Source of the DNA: Sugiyamaella lignohabitans
Lineage: Eukaryota; Ascomycota; Dipodascomycetes; Dipodascales; Trichomonascaceae
Length of the DNA: 64,000 bases
Direction: 5' to 3'
NCBI RefSeq assembly: GCF_001640025.1
Contig: NC_031673.1
Coordinates: 62,001 to 126,000 of the forward strand
Below are positions 62,444-64,000 of the stretch, one piece after another. How positions within the stretch are numbered: position 1 is the first letter of the stretch; each line of letters starts with the position of its first letter. Made by a program: the position numbers and the translations under genes. Under the pieces are notes generated by a model. That model ran no database searches and was not told the DNA's origin. It was given only the letters and a program-made list of their open reading frames with translations.

Positions 62444-63869
62444 TGCGTTGAAATTGTGAGGAAAGTGGATTAAAGAATAACAAAAAATCAGTCCAAATCG
62501 AGACGAGAAATATGAACAGTTGTATATCACTAATTGAAAGGAGGAAGTCGATAAAGACAATTTCAAATCTTGTCAGAATTTAATCATTATTTATAGCATT
62601 CACTCGGGACAGGTACCTCGACATTACCTCGGAGAAAAGCATTTCCTGTTACGGGAGTATGGTGCCACTCTCCACTCTCGTTGTCGGTTAACAAAATGTC
62701 CAATGCAGGCAATCTACGGACAGTTTAATTCTCCGAGCCCCGTGCAGTACATATCTGCGGAGATGTGGCTTCTTATCCGTACGTTAATGTGGGCTCAATG
62801 CAGCTAAAACAAAAATACCGGAGATGATATGATATTGAGGCTCAGGAGACGTACGGACTTGTAGGGAGATGTAAAAAAATGGCGGAAGATAGTAGCGGAC
62901 GTTAATTTTTAAGTCCGATAGGCGATATGAAAGTCCGCTATCGATGGCAATATAGATCCAGACCCTTATTGTAGAACTGTGGCAATATCAGAGTTCTTGC
63001 ACAGCCTGATTCTTCGGGTCGGTGTTGCTCCGAACCGGCCCTCAGCTCCCGGCCCCAGTTCCAGACCCTTGTACTCCGCAAGCATCCGAAATGACTATCG
63101 ATTTCAGAGGAAATGCTCTCAATTCTCATTTCTAATGTGGATTTTCAGTATGCTACCTAACCGCAATCGAGGTTTATCTTCGATTGCAGCCTCCGGTGCA
63201 TAGACCCTGCGTCAGCCCCTGCATAGCGAAAGTCGCCCAGAAAATAGAGGTAAGAGAATAATTTTAGAAGTCGAGGAAAATAATAAAGAAGTATAGATGA
63301 TTCACAGTTGCTCTGATACTTAACAGGGATGAGTCAGAACAAAAACAGATAGCTTTCACCTTCTGAGGTGGGTATTGTCCTCGACCAAGGCTCCATCTTG
63401 CATTTTCTGACCCTCTCGCTTCATGTGTCTTATCACTCTACTCAAATCCTAAGTCGTCATGCAATTGGTTTCTTCAGGAAGAATAAAGAGCAAAAGACCA
63501 TGGATAGACCATGTGAGAGTCGTTTGATTGATGGGAGCGACCTCTGGTGCACCCAACGAGCCGCATACTAACCGCCGCACGGCGTCAATTGTCAGGGAAA
63601 TTGCCAAATTCTAGTCCAGCCTCTTAATGGAGACGCGAAACACGCGAAACACATCCAGCATTCTGGGGCTACGTGCGGTTGAGTAACTGACTCTTTGATG
63701 GATTTATTTTTTTGTTCCTACTGATTACATAAAGTAAGTGCTAGCTTAGTCCCACGTTGTGTCAAATATTGCCTGGGCTTTATACTCGACCTCGGTTCAA
63801 ACCTTCTAACGTTGGTGTCTAGTATCATTTACACATCTCAAAGCAGCAGCTCCTCATACTCAGTCCCTA
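62444..63869. other. Intergenic region of 1.4 kb at the right end
   Basis: No gene, tRNA or complete hairpin element recognised. A GCCTCCGG block near 63188 may be coincidence. The right end, rich in short C/T runs, is probably the promoter of the gene starting at 63870. Confidence 0.5.
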
Positions 63870-64000
63870 ATGTCCGGCCAGGGTTTTAATCTGGGGCAGT
63901 TTTTTAACGCCGGCGGTCAAAACAATGCGAACAATGGGAAGAATGTTTTTGGTGGTGGCTTTGGAGACGGGTCAAATGGAGGGACTATGTCGCCCGACCA
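63870..64000 (+). CDS. Start of a Gly/Asn-rich protein, cut by the right edge
   Basis: An ATG at 63870 opens a frame that runs off the window (43 codons): MSGQGFNLGQFFNAGGQNNA, then more Gly and Asn. The composition suggests a low-complexity N-terminus, but there is too little to name the protein. Confidence 0.45.
   Translation, partial: MSGQGFNLGQFFNAGGQNNANNGKNVFGGGFGDGSNGGTMSPD

Noticed and set aside
63700..63830. Possible tRNA (a GGTTCAAACC B-box-like motif near 63794)
   Set aside because: No acceptable A box and no acceptor-stem pairing. I found no convincing tRNA anywhere in the window.

Overview
The window reads as nuclear DNA of a budding yeast (Saccharomycotina) outside the CUG-Ser group. 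It is eukaryotic: about 25 protein genes on both strands, single-gene transcription units, and spliceosomal introns with GTAAGT-like donors and a CTAAC branch site usually only 6-20 nt before the acceptor. CTG codes Leu at a conserved position of phosphoglycerate kinase. The retained COP9 subunit, CAND1 and a long RPAP3-like protein, together with the branch-site layout, suggest an early-branching lineage (Dipodascales/Trichomonascaceae, for example Sugiyamaella-like). The species is an inference.

Layout. 0-7 kb: tail of an unidentified gene, CAND1 (cullin exchange factor), a mitochondrial protein. 7-12.6 kb: a Baeyer-Villiger monooxygenase and PGK1. 14-20 kb: a GYP5-like Rab GAP, VPS29 with a 15-nt microexon, and a non-coding transcript whose intron holds a box C/D snoRNA. 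20-23.5 kb: SHM2 and a UBA/UBX protein. 23.5-26.2 kb is gene-poor. 26-39 kb: a Zn2Cys6 transcription factor, an RPAP3/Tah1-like R2TP subunit, YIH1, MPP6 (nuclear exosome), PWP2 (small-subunit processome), a mitochondrial GGQ protein and an ataxin-10/CTR86 homologue. 39-48 kb: an SLC43/FMP42-like transporter, COX19, COP9 subunit 3, PRO2. 48-61 kb: a DRS2-type flippase, RPL43 with an intron-split start codon, an ASR1/PHRF1-like RING-PHD protein, MNN10, ILM1. 61-64 kb: a short-chain dehydrogenase and the first codons of one more gene.

The most unusual content is a family of short GC-rich elements at about 28 loci (about 40 half-copies). Each half begins TGCCTCCGGCGG, continues with a hairpin GGGGC-NNN-GCCCC whose 3-base loop is hypervariable, and ends in a second hairpin that comes in several stem versions. 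Two halves often face each other around a recurring spacer, giving a 120-165 bp unit with long terminal inverted repeats. None lies in a coding exon. Seven lie inside introns, six of them 12-43 nt after the donor site, and most others lie 25-140 nt after a stop codon, nearly always reading in the sense direction of the host gene. In CAND1 the intron would be only about 32 nt long without the element. This pattern suggests a mobile nuclear multi-hairpin element tied to transcription or splicing, possibly introner-like.

The genes are not organised as a pathway. Themes recur: ribosome biogenesis and RNA surveillance (PWP2, MPP6, snoRNA, RPL43, RPAP3-like), cullin regulation (CAND1, CSN3), one-carbon and proline metabolism (SHM2, PRO2), and membrane traffic (GYP5-like, VPS29, DRS2). 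CACGTG-type promoter sites occur upstream of several genes.
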